Source: Rhizobacter sp. (GTDB lineage: Bacteria; Pseudomonadota; Gammaproteobacteria; Burkholderiales; Burkholderiaceae_C). Taken from it: 9,309 bases of DNA. Positions 1-7,998 of this stretch are shown in pieces. Position 1 is the stretch's first letter; each line of letters starts with the position of its first letter. The stretch is taken from the NCBI GenBank assembly GCA_014380155.1, contig JACMKJ010000111.1:1-9309 (forward strand), given 5' to 3'. A model generated the notes under the pieces. The model saw only the letters and a program-made list of their open reading frames with translations. It made no database searches and was not told the DNA's origin. The translations under genes were made by a program, and so were the position numbers.

Positions 1-1
1 C

Positions 2-895
2 CGTGCCGAGACACTGGTGCAAGAGCTGGCGCGCCACCCGCGCGACGCCATGCCGCGCGTGCGCGAGCTGCAGGCCGAATGGCAGCAGCATGCCCGCAGC
101 CTGCCGCTGGAGCGCAAGGTGGAGAACGTGCTGTGGAGCCGCTTCAAGGCCGCCACCGACGCGGTCTTTGCGCAGCGCGAAGCGGCGTTCAACGCACATG
201 ACGCCGAGCTGGCGGCCAACCTGGCCGAGCGCGAAGCCTTGATCGCACGCCTCACGTCCATCGACCTCGACACCACGCCCGTGGCCGAGATGCAGCGTGC
301 GCTGGGCGATGCCGATCGTGCCTGGCGCCAGCCGGTCGAGGTGCCGCGCGCGGCCGTCAAATCGCTTGACACGCGCTTCACGGCAGCCCGCGCCGCGCTG
401 GCGCAGGCGGTGGCCGAGAGCGCACAAAAACGTTGGTTCGCGCAGTGCGATCACCTCGTGGCCAAGATCGCCCTGTGCGAAGCGCGCGAAGCGTCTCCCG
501 AAGAGGCCCACCTGTCCGAGCGCTGGGCCGCGCTCGCGGCCTTGCCTGTGGCCTGGGAAAAACCGTTGGCGCAGCGCTGGTCACAGGCACCCACGGCCGG
601 CCCGCTGTCGGCGACGGCCTGCGAAGACTTGCTGCTGCAACTCGAAGCCGCGCTGGACCTGCCGGCCTCGGCCGAGTCACTGGCTGCGCGCCGAGACCTG
701 AAGCTGCGTGCCTTGAAAGACGCGCTCGAAGGCCGCGCCGCACAAACCCAAGACCCGTTGGCTCAACGTGCGCAGTGGTTTGCAAGCGCCTTGCGGCAAA
801 GCGGCATGAGCCCTGCGCAGCGCGAGCGCCTGCGTGCGCTCATCGCTGCGTTGCGCCATGCCGCGCCGGGCTCGTTGGGAGGCAGCGCTCGATGA
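2..895 (+). CDS. DUF349 domain-containing protein (C-terminal part, 5' end outside window)
   Basis: The reading frame is open from the first bases, so the window shows only the last 297 residues of a longer protein. Two DUF349-like repeats are visible. The first has W27 and then a W45-R-F48...D53..F56..R59 pattern in the visible fragment. The second is weaker, with W108 and then R125-F126. Both fit the family pattern of a tryptophan followed by an RF-x-A-x-D-x-F-like helix. The protein is rich in Ala, Arg, Glu and Leu, has no membrane segment and is predicted to be mostly helical and cytoplasmic. DUF349 proteins have no firmly assigned biochemical function. The TGA stop lies inside an ATGA overlap with the next gene, so the two are probably translationally coupled. 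A GTG at position 17 is in frame, but the open frame continues upstream of it, so it is unlikely to be the real start. The family call is fairly sure; the function is unknown. Confidence 0.85.
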   Translation, partial: RAETLVQELARHPRDAMPRVRELQAEWQQHARSLPLERKVENVLWSRFKAATDAVFAQREAAFNAHDAELAANLAEREALIARLTSIDLDTTPVAEMQRALGDADRAWRQPVEVPRAAVKSLDTRFTAARAALAQAVAESAQKRWFAQCDHLVAKIALCEAREASPEEAHLSERWAALAALPVAWEKPLAQRWSQAPTAGPLSATACEDLLLQLEAALDLPASAESLAARRDLKLRALKDALEGRAAQTQDPLAQRAQWFASALRQSGMSPAQRERLRALIAALRHAAPGSLGGSAR

Positions 896-1197
896 GCGAC
901 TACCAAGACGCCACCATCGCCCGCCAGCACCAGGGCGAGCAGGCCGACGGCAACGAGCTGAGCCTGCACCTGTTGCACGGCACCGGCTCGGCCCTGGGCC
1001 ACAGCTGCATCCACCGCGTGCTCACCGACCGCAGCGGCCAGCTCAAGTCAGACATCGTTTATTACTACGGCCCGGCCATCGCCAACGAGGTGGTGAACGC
1101 CGATTTCGAGCTGCTTGCCAGTGGCCGGGTGATGTCGGTCAACCAGCTGCACCACACCGAGTTCCTGCTCAACCGCCGGCTGCGCGCGGCGCGCTGA
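892..1197 (+). CDS. Hypothetical protein, 101 aa, coupled to the DUF349 gene
   Basis: I do not recognise this protein. The ATG at 892 overlaps the DUF349 stop by four bases (ATGA), which points to translational coupling and a shared transcript. The same frame is open further upstream through the DUF349 gene, but only the ATG at 892 gives a compact protein. The 101 residues have a polar N-terminus beginning MSDYQDATIARQ and a Leu/His-rich segment around residues 23-33. A hydrophobic-aromatic stretch (DIVYYYGPAIANEVV) lies near residues 54-68, and the C-terminus is basic (LLNRRLRAAR). There is no signal peptide, membrane helix, cysteine pair or known catalytic motif, so it is probably a small soluble cytoplasmic protein. 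Its stop at 1195-1197 is two bases from the stop of the convergent membrane-protein gene, and both stops sit in a perfect palindrome. Confidence 0.75.
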   Translation: MSDYQDATIARQHQGEQADGNELSLHLLHGTGSALGHSCIHRVLTDRSGQLKSDIVYYYGPAIANEVVNADFELLASGRVMSVNQLHHTEFLLNRRLRAAR

Positions 1198-1207
1198 GCT
1201 CAGCGCG
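1190..1207. repeat. Perfect 18-bp palindrome spanning two convergent stop codons
   Basis: The bases CGCGCTGAGCTCAGCGCG are identical to their reverse complement. They contain the TGA stop of the upstream plus-strand gene and the TGA stop of the minus-strand membrane-protein gene. In RNA the same hairpin could form on either transcript: about seven GC-rich pairs with a four-base AGCU loop. No T-tract follows on either side, so it is not a canonical intrinsic terminator. It could still act as a bidirectional 3'-end structure, or it could simply result from two stop codons meeting head to head. Confidence 0.5.
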
Positions 1208-2198
1208 GCGGTGGCAGCGGCTCGCCTTGGAGGCGCCGCCACAGCCAGGCGAAGTAGCGACCGACCTCAGGCCGCGAGCCGACTTGTTCGGGCTGAGCCA
1301 ATGGCACCACCGCACTGCGCCGCTCGGCCACGACGAAGCTGAAGGTGTAGGACGGCTCCTGGCCCATGCGCAGGTCGGTGATGCTCACACGATCGCCGTC
1401 TTGCTGCAGCTTGTAGAAGCCCTTGCTGAAAGCGCTGATGCGCTGCACGCCGTCGATGCCCTGCAACTCGGCCGCGAGTGCGGTGCCGCGCGCGAAGCGG
1501 TCGAACTGCATCTGGGGTGTGGCATCAAGCAAGGAATGAAACCCCTCGTGATAGCTGTCGCCCGAGATGGCCACCACCCGCCACAGCACCGAGTTGAACG
1601 CCGTCGGCGTGACCAGCACCCGCTCGGCCGTGATGCCTTGCGCGGCGAGCGAGGCCTGCGCCACGCGCTCGACCTGCTGCTGCGCCACCGCCCCCCACGC
1701 CAGATACGCGGTGCTCAGCACCAGGCCGGCCGTGTTGGCCTTGAAGTTGCGCGTGCTCATCACCCACACGGTGCCCACCAGCAAGGGCACGGTGTACAGC
1801 GGGTCGATGATGAACACACTGCCCACGCCGAACGGGTGGTCTGAAAACGGCAGCGCGAGCTGCGTGCCGTAGACCGTCATGGTGTCGAGCAGCGGGTGGG
1901 TCACCAGCGCCAGCCAGATGGCCAGCCACCAGCGCTGCCAATGGGCCCACTCGCCGTGCAGCCGTGCGATGGCTGCGGCGAAAGGCAGCGAGAACAGCGT
2001 CAACCAGAAGGGCGCGTGGCTCTCGGCGCGGTGCAGCACCATGTTGTGGATGGCGTTGCCGTGGTCGATGAACACATCGAGGTCGGGAAGGGTGCCTGCG
2101 ACGGCGCCCCAGGCCGCAGCTTTCCACACGGCCGTGCGCCGGCCCATCACGGCCACGCTCACGGCGGCGCCGAGCGCAATTTGCGAGAGTGAATCCAT
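1200..2198 (-). CDS. YdjM/DUF457-family membrane-bound metal-dependent hydrolase
   Basis: The 332-residue protein carries the hallmarks of the DUF457 (YdjM-like) inner-membrane family. These are an N-terminal hydrophobic segment followed by PDLD (residues 38-41), then HRAESH (56-61), and a later THPLLD (100-105). These Asp and His residues are the proposed metal ligands. Several hydrophobic segments between about residues 7 and 165 are likely membrane helices. The C-terminal half (about 170-332) is more polar and may form an extra-membrane domain. Family members are annotated as metal-dependent hydrolases by resemblance, and substrates are mostly unknown. The E. coli relative ydjM belongs to the LexA regulon, but I see no clear LexA box here. 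The start is 15 nt after the outer-membrane-factor stop, with only a weak GAGC-type ribosome binding site. It is therefore probably the last gene of the efflux operon, although its function need not be linked to efflux. The gene ends head to head with the small plus-strand gene. Confidence 0.85.
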   Translation of the reverse strand: MDSLSQIALGAAVSVAVMGRRTAVWKAAAWGAVAGTLPDLDVFIDHGNAIHNMVLHRAESHAPFWLTLFSLPFAAAIARLHGEWAHWQRWWLAIWLALVTHPLLDTMTVYGTQLALPFSDHPFGVGSVFIIDPLYTVPLLVGTVWVMSTRNFKANTAGLVLSTAYLAWGAVAQQQVERVAQASLAAQGITAERVLVTPTAFNSVLWRVVAISGDSYHEGFHSLLDATPQMQFDRFARGTALAAELQGIDGVQRISAFSKGFYKLQQDGDRVSITDLRMGQEPSYTFSFVVAERRSAVVPLAQPEQVGSRPEVGRYFAWLWRRLQGEPLPPPR

Positions 2199-2213
2199 GC
2201 GGTGCTCGGTGTT

Positions 2214-3611
2214 CTATTTGGGAGTGGCTTGCGGCTCGACCCAGCCGCCACCTAGCACCTTGTACAGCGTGACCAGGTTTTGCACCTGCGCGGCCTGCAC
2301 CTGCACCACGGCCTGTTGGGATGCGAACAGCGAGCGCTGCGCGTCGAGCACGTCGAGGTAGCTCGAGGCGCCATTTTTGTAGCGCAGGTCGGCTAATCTG
2401 AAGCGCACCTGCTCGGCATTGGCCTGCGCCAATTGCGCACGTGCCTGCTCGCCCAGGGTGGCGCGGCCGGCCAGGGCGTCTTGCACTTCGCGGAAGGCGC
2501 TCTGGATGGATTTTTCGTACTGCGCCACGGCAATGTCGCGGTTGACCTGGGCCACGTCGAGGTTGGCCTTGTTGCGCCCGGCGTCGAAGATCGGCAGCAC
2601 GATCTGCGGTGCAAAGGTCCAGGCCGAGCTGCCGCTCTTGAACAGCCCGCTCAGCTCGCTGCTGGCCGTGCCGGCGCTGGCGGTCAGGCTGATGCGCGGG
2701 AAGAAGTTGGCCCGTGCCGCGCCGATGTTGGCGTTGGCCGCGATCAGCTGCTGTTCGGCCTGGCGCACGTCGGGCCGGCGGGCCAACACCTCGGAGGGCA
2801 GGCCCGAAGGCAGGTCGACCGCCAGGCGCTGCTCGCTCATCGCCAACGGTGGCGGCAGGTCGCTGGGCACGGCCTGGCCGAGCAGCAGCGCGAGCGCGTT
2901 TTCGTCGAGCGCACGCTGGCGCGTGAACTGCGCGAGCGTCACCCGTGCCGCTTCAAGCAGCGATTCGTTGAGCCGGAAGTCGAGCTCGGAGCTCGCGCCG
3001 TTGTCGAACTTCAGCTTGGCCAGCTTGAGCGACTCTTCGCGTGTTTTCAACGTCTCCCGCGTGAGGCCCAGCAGCTCGTCGTCGGCGATCAGCGCCAGGT
3101 AAGTGTTGGCCACCGACGAGATCAGGCTGATCTGCGCCGCCTTGCGGCCTTCTTCGGTGCCGAGGTATTGCGCCAGCGCCGCGTCACTCAGGCTGCGCAC
3201 GCGGCCGAACAGGTCGAGTTCGTACGCGGTGACTTGCAGGCCCACGGTGTAGAGCGTGGTGACGTTGCCGGTGATCTGCGACGGCCCGCGGGTGCCGGTG
3301 GCGCCCACGTTGAGCGTGGGCCACTGGTCGGCACGGCGGATGCCATAGGTGGCGCGGGCCTGCTCGATGTTGAGCAGGGCCACGCGCAGGTCGCGGTTGT
3401 TTGTCAGCGCGACCTCGATCAGTCGCTTGAGGCGCTCGTCGGCAAAGTAGCTTTGCCATTCGATGTCGTGCGCCGCACGCGTGCCGGAGCTGGTGACTTC
3501 GTTGGTGAAGCCCGGCGCAACCGGCGCGGCAGGCCGCACGTACTTCGGGGCCATGCTGGTGCAGCCCGCGAGGGCCAGTGCAGCGGCCAAAGACAACAAT
3601 CGCTTAGACAT
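2214..3611 (-). CDS. RND efflux outer-membrane factor lipoprotein (OprM/NodT/TtgC type)
   Basis: This is the outer-membrane channel of the tripartite pump, forming the TolC-like trimeric duct that exports substrates across the outer membrane and periplasm. The protein has 465 residues, the usual size. It begins with a lipoprotein signal peptide with lipobox LAGC and lipidated Cys17, followed by the typical PKYVRPAAPV segment. Two internal outer-membrane-efflux-protein repeats follow. Family signatures include ELDLFGR (131-137), LARRPDVRQAE (276-286), ANANIGAARANFFPRISLT (292-310) and a C-terminal YKVLGGGW (450-457). The start at 3611 was chosen because the signal peptide and lipobox follow directly. 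A GGAGG Shine-Dalgarno also lies 8 nt upstream, inside the end of the pump gene; a longer in-frame extension to 3704 would bury the signal. The ATG overlaps the pump stop by 8 nt (ATGTCTAA), indicating translational coupling. Orthologues are called oprM, oprB, ttgC or adeK in different genera, so I give no symbol. Confidence 0.95.
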   Translation of the reverse strand: MSKRLLSLAAALALAGCTSMAPKYVRPAAPVAPGFTNEVTSSGTRAAHDIEWQSYFADERLKRLIEVALTNNRDLRVALLNIEQARATYGIRRADQWPTLNVGATGTRGPSQITGNVTTLYTVGLQVTAYELDLFGRVRSLSDAALAQYLGTEEGRKAAQISLISSVANTYLALIADDELLGLTRETLKTREESLKLAKLKFDNGASSELDFRLNESLLEAARVTLAQFTRQRALDENALALLLGQAVPSDLPPPLAMSEQRLAVDLPSGLPSEVLARRPDVRQAEQQLIAANANIGAARANFFPRISLTASAGTASSELSGLFKSGSSAWTFAPQIVLPIFDAGRNKANLDVAQVNRDIAVAQYEKSIQSAFREVQDALAGRATLGEQARAQLAQANAEQVRFRLADLRYKNGASSYLDVLDAQRSLFASQQAVVQVQAAQVQNLVTLYKVLGGGWVEPQATPK

Positions 3612-6600
3612 GGCTGCTGCCTCCCTGGCTCTCGATGTCGGTCTCATGTGCATGCATCTTTCGTTGACGCTCGCTGCCTTTGAAGAAGCGGCGCACCACC
3701 ACAAAGAACACCGGCACGAAGAACACGGCCAACAGCACCGAGCTGATCATGCCGCCGATCACGCCGGTGCCCAGTACACGCTGGCTCGACGAGCCCGCGC
3801 CCGAGGCCAGCATCAGCGGCAGCGTGCCCAGGATGAAAGCCATCGAGGTCATCAGGATGGGCCGGAAGCGGATGTGAGCCGCTTCGAGCGCGGCCTCCAT
3901 CGCCGACTTGCCCTGCGCCTGCAGGTCTTTCGCAAACTCGATGATCAGGATGGCGTTCTTCGCCGACAAACCGATGATGGTGATCAGGCCCACCTGGAAG
4001 TACACGTCGTTGGTGAAGCCACGCAGCGTGACCGCCAGCAGTACCCCCAGCACGCCGAGCGGCACCACCAGCATCACCGACAGCGGGATCGACCAGCTCT
4101 CGTACAGCGCGGCCAGGCACAAGAACACCGCCAGGATCGCGAAGCCGTAGAGGATGAGCGCCTGCGAGCCGGCGAGCTTTTCTTCACGCGACTGGCCCGT
4201 CCACTCGAAGGCAAAACCTGCGGGCAGCTTGGCGGCCAGCAGCTCCATCTCGGCCATCGCGGCACCCGTGCTGTAGCCAGGTGCGGCCGAGCCGTTGATG
4301 CGGATCGCGGGGTAGCCGTTGTAGCGCACCGTCTGCATCGCACCCGTCACCCACTTGGTGGTGGCGAAGGCCGACAGCGGCACCGGCTTGCCCAGGTTGT
4401 TGAAGGCGTTGAGCTTGAGCAGGTCTTCGGGCTGCATGCGCGCCGGCGCATCGGCCTGAACCACCACGCGCTGCAGTCGTCCGGCGTTCGGGAAGTCGTT
4501 CACGTAAGCCGAGCCGAGCGCGGTTGAGATCGCTGTGTTGATCGAATCGAAGTTCACGCCCAGCGCGCTGGCGCGGTCGCGGTCGATCGCCAGCTCCACC
4601 TGCGGGGCATCTTCGAGGCCGTCGGGTCGCACCTGCGTGATCACCTTGCTTTGCGAGGCCATGCCCAGCAGCTGGTTGCGCGCCCTGATCAACGCATCGT
4701 GCCCTTGGCCCCCGCGGTCTTGCAGGCGGAAGGTGAAGCCCGACGACTGGCCCAGCTCAGGAATCGGCGGTGGGCTCAAGGGGAAGATGAAGGCGTCGCG
4801 CACGCCCATCAGCGCACCGAAGGCGCGGCCGGCCACGGCGTCGGCCTGGTGCTCCTTTCCTTTGCGTTCGTCCCAGTCCTTGAGCGTCACGAAGGCGAGC
4901 GCCGCGTTCTGGCCCTGGCCCGAGAAGCTGAAGCCCAGCACACCCACCATGCTCTGCACCTCGGGCTGCTTGAGGATGTAGGCCTCGACCTGCTTCATCA
5001 CGTCCAGCGTGCGCTCTTGTGTGGCGCCCGGGGGCAGCTGCACGTTGACAATCATGTTGCCCTGGTCTTCTTGCGGCAGGAAGGAAGTGGGCAGGCGCAT
5101 GTAGAGCACCGCCACCGCGGCACCGATGGCCACGTAGATGATGAGGAAGCGCCCGGCGCGCTTCAACATGCGTGCGACCCAGCCCTCGTAGCCCTTGGCG
5201 GTGCGGGTGAAGAAACGGTTGAACCAGCCGAAGAAGCCGGTCTTTTCATGGTGGTGGCCGGCTTCCACGGGTTTCAGCAGCGTGGCGCACAGCGCCGGTG
5301 TGAGCGACAGCGCCAAGAAGGCCGAGAACGCGATCGAGGCCACCATCACCGCCGAAAACTGGCGGTAAATGTTGCCCACCGAGCCGGAGAAGAAGGCGAG
5401 CGGCACGAACACCGAGATCAGCGCGACCGTCACGCCGACGATGGCGCCCGAGATCTGGCCCATCGCCTTGCGCGTGGCGAGCAGCGGCGAGAGCCCTTCT
5501 TCGCTCATGATGCGTTCGACGTTTTCCACCACCACGATGGCGTCGTCGACCACGATGCCGATCACCAGCACCATGCCGAACATGGTCAGCACGTTGATCG
5601 AGAAGCCGAGCGTCAGCAGCACGGCGAAGGTGCCCAGCAGCGCAATCGGCACCACGATGGTCGGGATGATGGTGTAGCGCCAGTTCTGCAAGAACAGGAA
5701 CATCACCAGGAACACCAGCACCACCGCCTCGACCAGCGTCTCGGCCACCTGGCTGATCGAGATCTTGATGAAGCGCGAGCTGTCGTAAGGGATGGCGTAT
5801 TTCACGCCGGGCGGAAAGAGCTTTTGCAGCTCGTCCATGCGCTTGTGGATGGCCGCAGCCGTCTGCAGCGCGTTGCCGCTGGGCGCAAGCTGCACGCCGA
5901 TGCCGGTGGAGGGGTTGCCGTTCAGCCGCGCCGACGTGGCATAGGTTTGTGCACCCAGCTCCAGGCGGGCCACGTCACGCAGGCGCACGGTGGAGCCGTC
6001 GGTGTTGGCGCGCAACACGACCTTGCCGAACTCCTCGGCGTTGTTCAACTGGCCCTTGACCACCACGGTGGCCGAGATGCCCTGGCCGGCGATGTTGGGC
6101 AGGTCGCCGATCGTGCCCGACGACACCTGCGCGTTTTGCGAGCGGATGGCGGCGACCACCTCGGCCGACGACAGGTTGAAGCTTTGCAGCTTGTTCGGGT
6201 CGATCCAGACGCGCATCGCACGCTCGGTGCCGAAGAGCTGGGCCTGGCCGACACCCGGCACGCGCTGCAACTCGGGCAACACATTGCGCGAGGCGTAGTC
6301 ACCAAGCGCCACCGGATCGAAGGCCGGGTTGTCAGACGAGAGGATGGCGAACAGCAGGAAGTTCGAACGCGACTTGTCGACCCGCACCCCCTGCTGTGTC
6401 ACGGCGGCGGGCAGGCGCGGCGTGGCCCGGCTCAGCCGGTTTTGCACGTCGACCTGCGCGAGGTCGGCGTTGGTGCCGGGCTCGAAGCTGATCGTGATGG
6501 TGCCGGTGCCGTTGGCCTGGCTCACCGACTCCATGTACATCAGGCCCGGCGAGCCGTTCATCTCGCGTTCGATGACGCTGATGACGGCGTCTTCCAGCGT

Positions 6601-6765
6601 CTGTGCCGAGGCGCCAGGGTAGGAGGCCGAGACGACGATGGCGGGGGGTGCCACCGGCGGGTACTGGGCGATCGGCAACTGCGTGATCGCCACGCCGCCC
6701 GCCACCAGAATGAAGAGCGCGATCACCCACGCGAAGATGGGCCGGTCAATGAAAAAGCGTGCCAT
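3604..6765 (-). CDS. RND multidrug efflux pump permease, HAE1 family (AcrB/MexB/BpeB-like)
   Basis: This is the inner-membrane proton/drug antiporter of the tripartite pump. The 1053 residues match AcrB/MexB length, beginning MARFFIDRPIFAWV. The twelve-helix RND plan is clear: a first helix near 10-28, a large periplasmic loop, helices at about 338-500, a short amphipathic linker rich in Phe (510-520), a second periplasmic loop, and helices at about 865-1030. Proton-relay residues are present: D407 and D408 (GIVVDDAI), K936 (GLSAKNAI) and, by alignment from memory, R966 and T973. Drug-pocket phenylalanines F136, F178, F612, F614 and F625 match AcrB positions, but AcrB F610 appears to be V607 here. 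The switch-loop region reads GFSFSGQGQN (611-620). The tail after the last helix is His-rich and hydrophilic. The ATG lies 15 nt after the adaptor stop, with a GGAG Shine-Dalgarno 9 nt upstream. Substrates are probably hydrophobic or amphiphilic drugs, inferred from family only. Confidence 0.97.
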   Translation of the reverse strand: MARFFIDRPIFAWVIALFILVAGGVAITQLPIAQYPPVAPPAIVVSASYPGASAQTLEDAVISVIEREMNGSPGLMYMESVSQANGTGTITISFEPGTNADLAQVDVQNRLSRATPRLPAAVTQQGVRVDKSRSNFLLFAILSSDNPAFDPVALGDYASRNVLPELQRVPGVGQAQLFGTERAMRVWIDPNKLQSFNLSSAEVVAAIRSQNAQVSSGTIGDLPNIAGQGISATVVVKGQLNNAEEFGKVVLRANTDGSTVRLRDVARLELGAQTYATSARLNGNPSTGIGVQLAPSGNALQTAAAIHKRMDELQKLFPPGVKYAIPYDSSRFIKISISQVAETLVEAVVLVFLVMFLFLQNWRYTIIPTIVVPIALLGTFAVLLTLGFSINVLTMFGMVLVIGIVVDDAIVVVENVERIMSEEGLSPLLATRKAMGQISGAIVGVTVALISVFVPLAFFSGSVGNIYRQFSAVMVASIAFSAFLALSLTPALCATLLKPVEAGHHHEKTGFFGWFNRFFTRTAKGYEGWVARMLKRAGRFLIIYVAIGAAVAVLYMRLPTSFLPQEDQGNMIVNVQLPPGATQERTLDVMKQVEAYILKQPEVQSMVGVLGFSFSGQGQNAALAFVTLKDWDERKGKEHQADAVAGRAFGALMGVRDAFIFPLSPPPIPELGQSSGFTFRLQDRGGQGHDALIRARNQLLGMASQSKVITQVRPDGLEDAPQVELAIDRDRASALGVNFDSINTAISTALGSAYVNDFPNAGRLQRVVVQADAPARMQPEDLLKLNAFNNLGKPVPLSAFATTKWVTGAMQTVRYNGYPAIRINGSAAPGYSTGAAMAEMELLAAKLPAGFAFEWTGQSREEKLAGSQALILYGFAILAVFLCLAALYESWSIPLSVMLVVPLGVLGVLLAVTLRGFTNDVYFQVGLITIIGLSAKNAILIIEFAKDLQAQGKSAMEAALEAAHIRFRPILMTSMAFILGTLPLMLASGAGSSSQRVLGTGVIGGMISSVLLAVFFVPVFFVVVRRFFKGSERQRKMHAHETDIESQGGSSHV

Positions 6766-6780
6766 GCGACGGTGCTCCGG

Positions 6781-7992
6781 TCACTTCGACGCTGCAGCAG
6801 CGGCGGAGGCAGCGCGTGCCGGGGCGGAGGCGCTGTTGATCGGTGCCCACGGCACCGGGTTCACCGGCGCACCGGGCACCATCATTTTCTGGAAGCCATC
6901 GACGATGACTTTTTCGCCCGGTTGCAGGCCTTCGGTCACCAGCCACTGGTTGCCCTGGGCCGAGCCGATCTTGATCGGGCGCGGGGTGGGCTTGTTGTCG
7001 GCACCGACCACGAGCACCGTGTCGCCCTTGTCGGAGCGTGTCACCGCCTGCTGCGGCAACAAGATGCCCGAGGGCAGCTCGGCCTGCGCCAGGCGCACCC
7101 GCACGTACATGCCGGGCAGCAGCAACCCCGTCGGGTTGGGCACCTCGGCGCGCAGCGTGATCTGGCCAGAGGTCGGGTCGACCGTCAGGTCGCTGAACAG
7201 CAGCTTGGCGGTCTGCGGGTGTTCGCTGCCGTCTTCGAGCACGATGTGCACCTTGGCGGCGTCGGCCCCGGCCTTTTGCAGCTTGCCGCTGGCGAGCGCC
7301 TTGCGAAGCTGCAGCACCTCGGTGGTCGACTGGGTGAAGTTCACGTACATCGGGTTGATCTGCTGCACCACGGCCAGTGGTGTGGCTTCGCCTTGGCCGA
7401 CCAAGGCGCCTTCGGTCACCAGCGCGCGGCCGATGCGACCGGCGATGGGCGAGCTGACCGAGGCGTAGTTGAGGTTGATCTGCGCTGTTTGCAGCGCCGC
7501 ACGGCCGGCGGCCACGTCGGCTTCGGCCGACTTCTGCGCGGCCACCGCGTTGATGAAGTCCTGCTTGCTGATGGCGTTGGCTTCCATCAGCGGCTTGTAA
7601 CGCTCGGCCTGCGCAGTGGCCTGCGTCGCATTGGCTTGTGCCCGTGCGAGCGAGGCCTGGGCGCTGGCGGCCGCCGCTTCGTAAGGCGCGGCGTCGATGC
7701 GAAACAGCGGCTGGCCGGCACGCACGTCGCTGCCTTCCTTGAACAGGCGCTCTCGCAAGATGCCGGCCGCACGGGCCCGCACCTGGGCCACGCGCGAGGC
7801 CTCGAGCCGGCCTGGCAGTTCGGTCGTGAGGCTCACGGTGCCGGGCGCCACGGTGACCACCCCCACGGTGGCCGGTGGCATGCCACCACCAGGCGGCCCA
7901 GCGGGCTTGCCGCTTTGCTGCCCACAGGCCGCGAGCAGCGCTGCGGTGGATACAACGGCAAAACCCGCCAAGACGTTTTTCAACGCAGACAT
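6781..7992 (-). CDS. RND efflux periplasmic adaptor lipoprotein (AcrA/MexA/BpeA-like)
   Basis: This is the membrane-fusion subunit that bridges the pump and the outer-membrane channel. From the chosen start the protein has 403 residues. A lipoprotein signal peptide ends in lipobox LAAC with lipidated Cys23, followed by a flexible Gly/Pro-rich linker. Next come the first lipoyl half-motif (RAAGILRERLFKEGSDVRAG, 74-93), an alpha-helical hairpin (about 103-172) and the second lipoyl half (SPIAGRIGRALVTEGALVG, 181-199). The beta-barrel and membrane-proximal domains follow. R131, L135 and S142 (RYKPLMEANAIS) have the spacing of the AcrA RLS motif that contacts the outer-membrane channel. The C-terminus is an Ala/Ser/Pro-rich low-complexity tail. 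Two in-frame ATGs exist, at 7998 and 7992. The GAAGGA Shine-Dalgarno abuts the first but is 6 nt from the second, so 7992 is preferred; the alternative adds only Met-Arg. It is the first gene of the operon and lies divergent from the TetR gene. Confidence 0.95.
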   Translation of the reverse strand: MSALKNVLAGFAVVSTAALLAACGQQSGKPAGPPGGGMPPATVGVVTVAPGTVSLTTELPGRLEASRVAQVRARAAGILRERLFKEGSDVRAGQPLFRIDAAPYEAAAASAQASLARAQANATQATAQAERYKPLMEANAISKQDFINAVAAQKSAEADVAAGRAALQTAQINLNYASVSSPIAGRIGRALVTEGALVGQGEATPLAVVQQINPMYVNFTQSTTEVLQLRKALASGKLQKAGADAAKVHIVLEDGSEHPQTAKLLFSDLTVDPTSGQITLRAEVPNPTGLLLPGMYVRVRLAQAELPSGILLPQQAVTRSDKGDTVLVVGADNKPTPRPIKIGSAQGNQWLVTEGLQPGEKVIVDGFQKMMVPGAPVNPVPWAPINSASAPARAASAAAAASK

Positions 7993-7998
7993 GCGCAT

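Noticed and set aside
834..1844. Plus-strand frame crossing the 101-aa gene and the DUF457 gene
   Set aside because: It overlaps better-supported genes, and its Pro/Arg/His-rich translation has no domain.
3612..3704. Longer N-terminus for the outer-membrane factor
   Set aside because: The extension would place more than 30 residues ahead of a clear lipoprotein signal peptide. The GGAGG site 8 nt before the ATG at 3611 supports the shorter form.
2433..4527. Long plus-strand frames opposite the outer-membrane factor and the pump C-terminus
   Set aside because: Low-complexity Arg/His/Gln/Ala translations with no recognisable motif. The minus strand carries full-length, well-conserved proteins.
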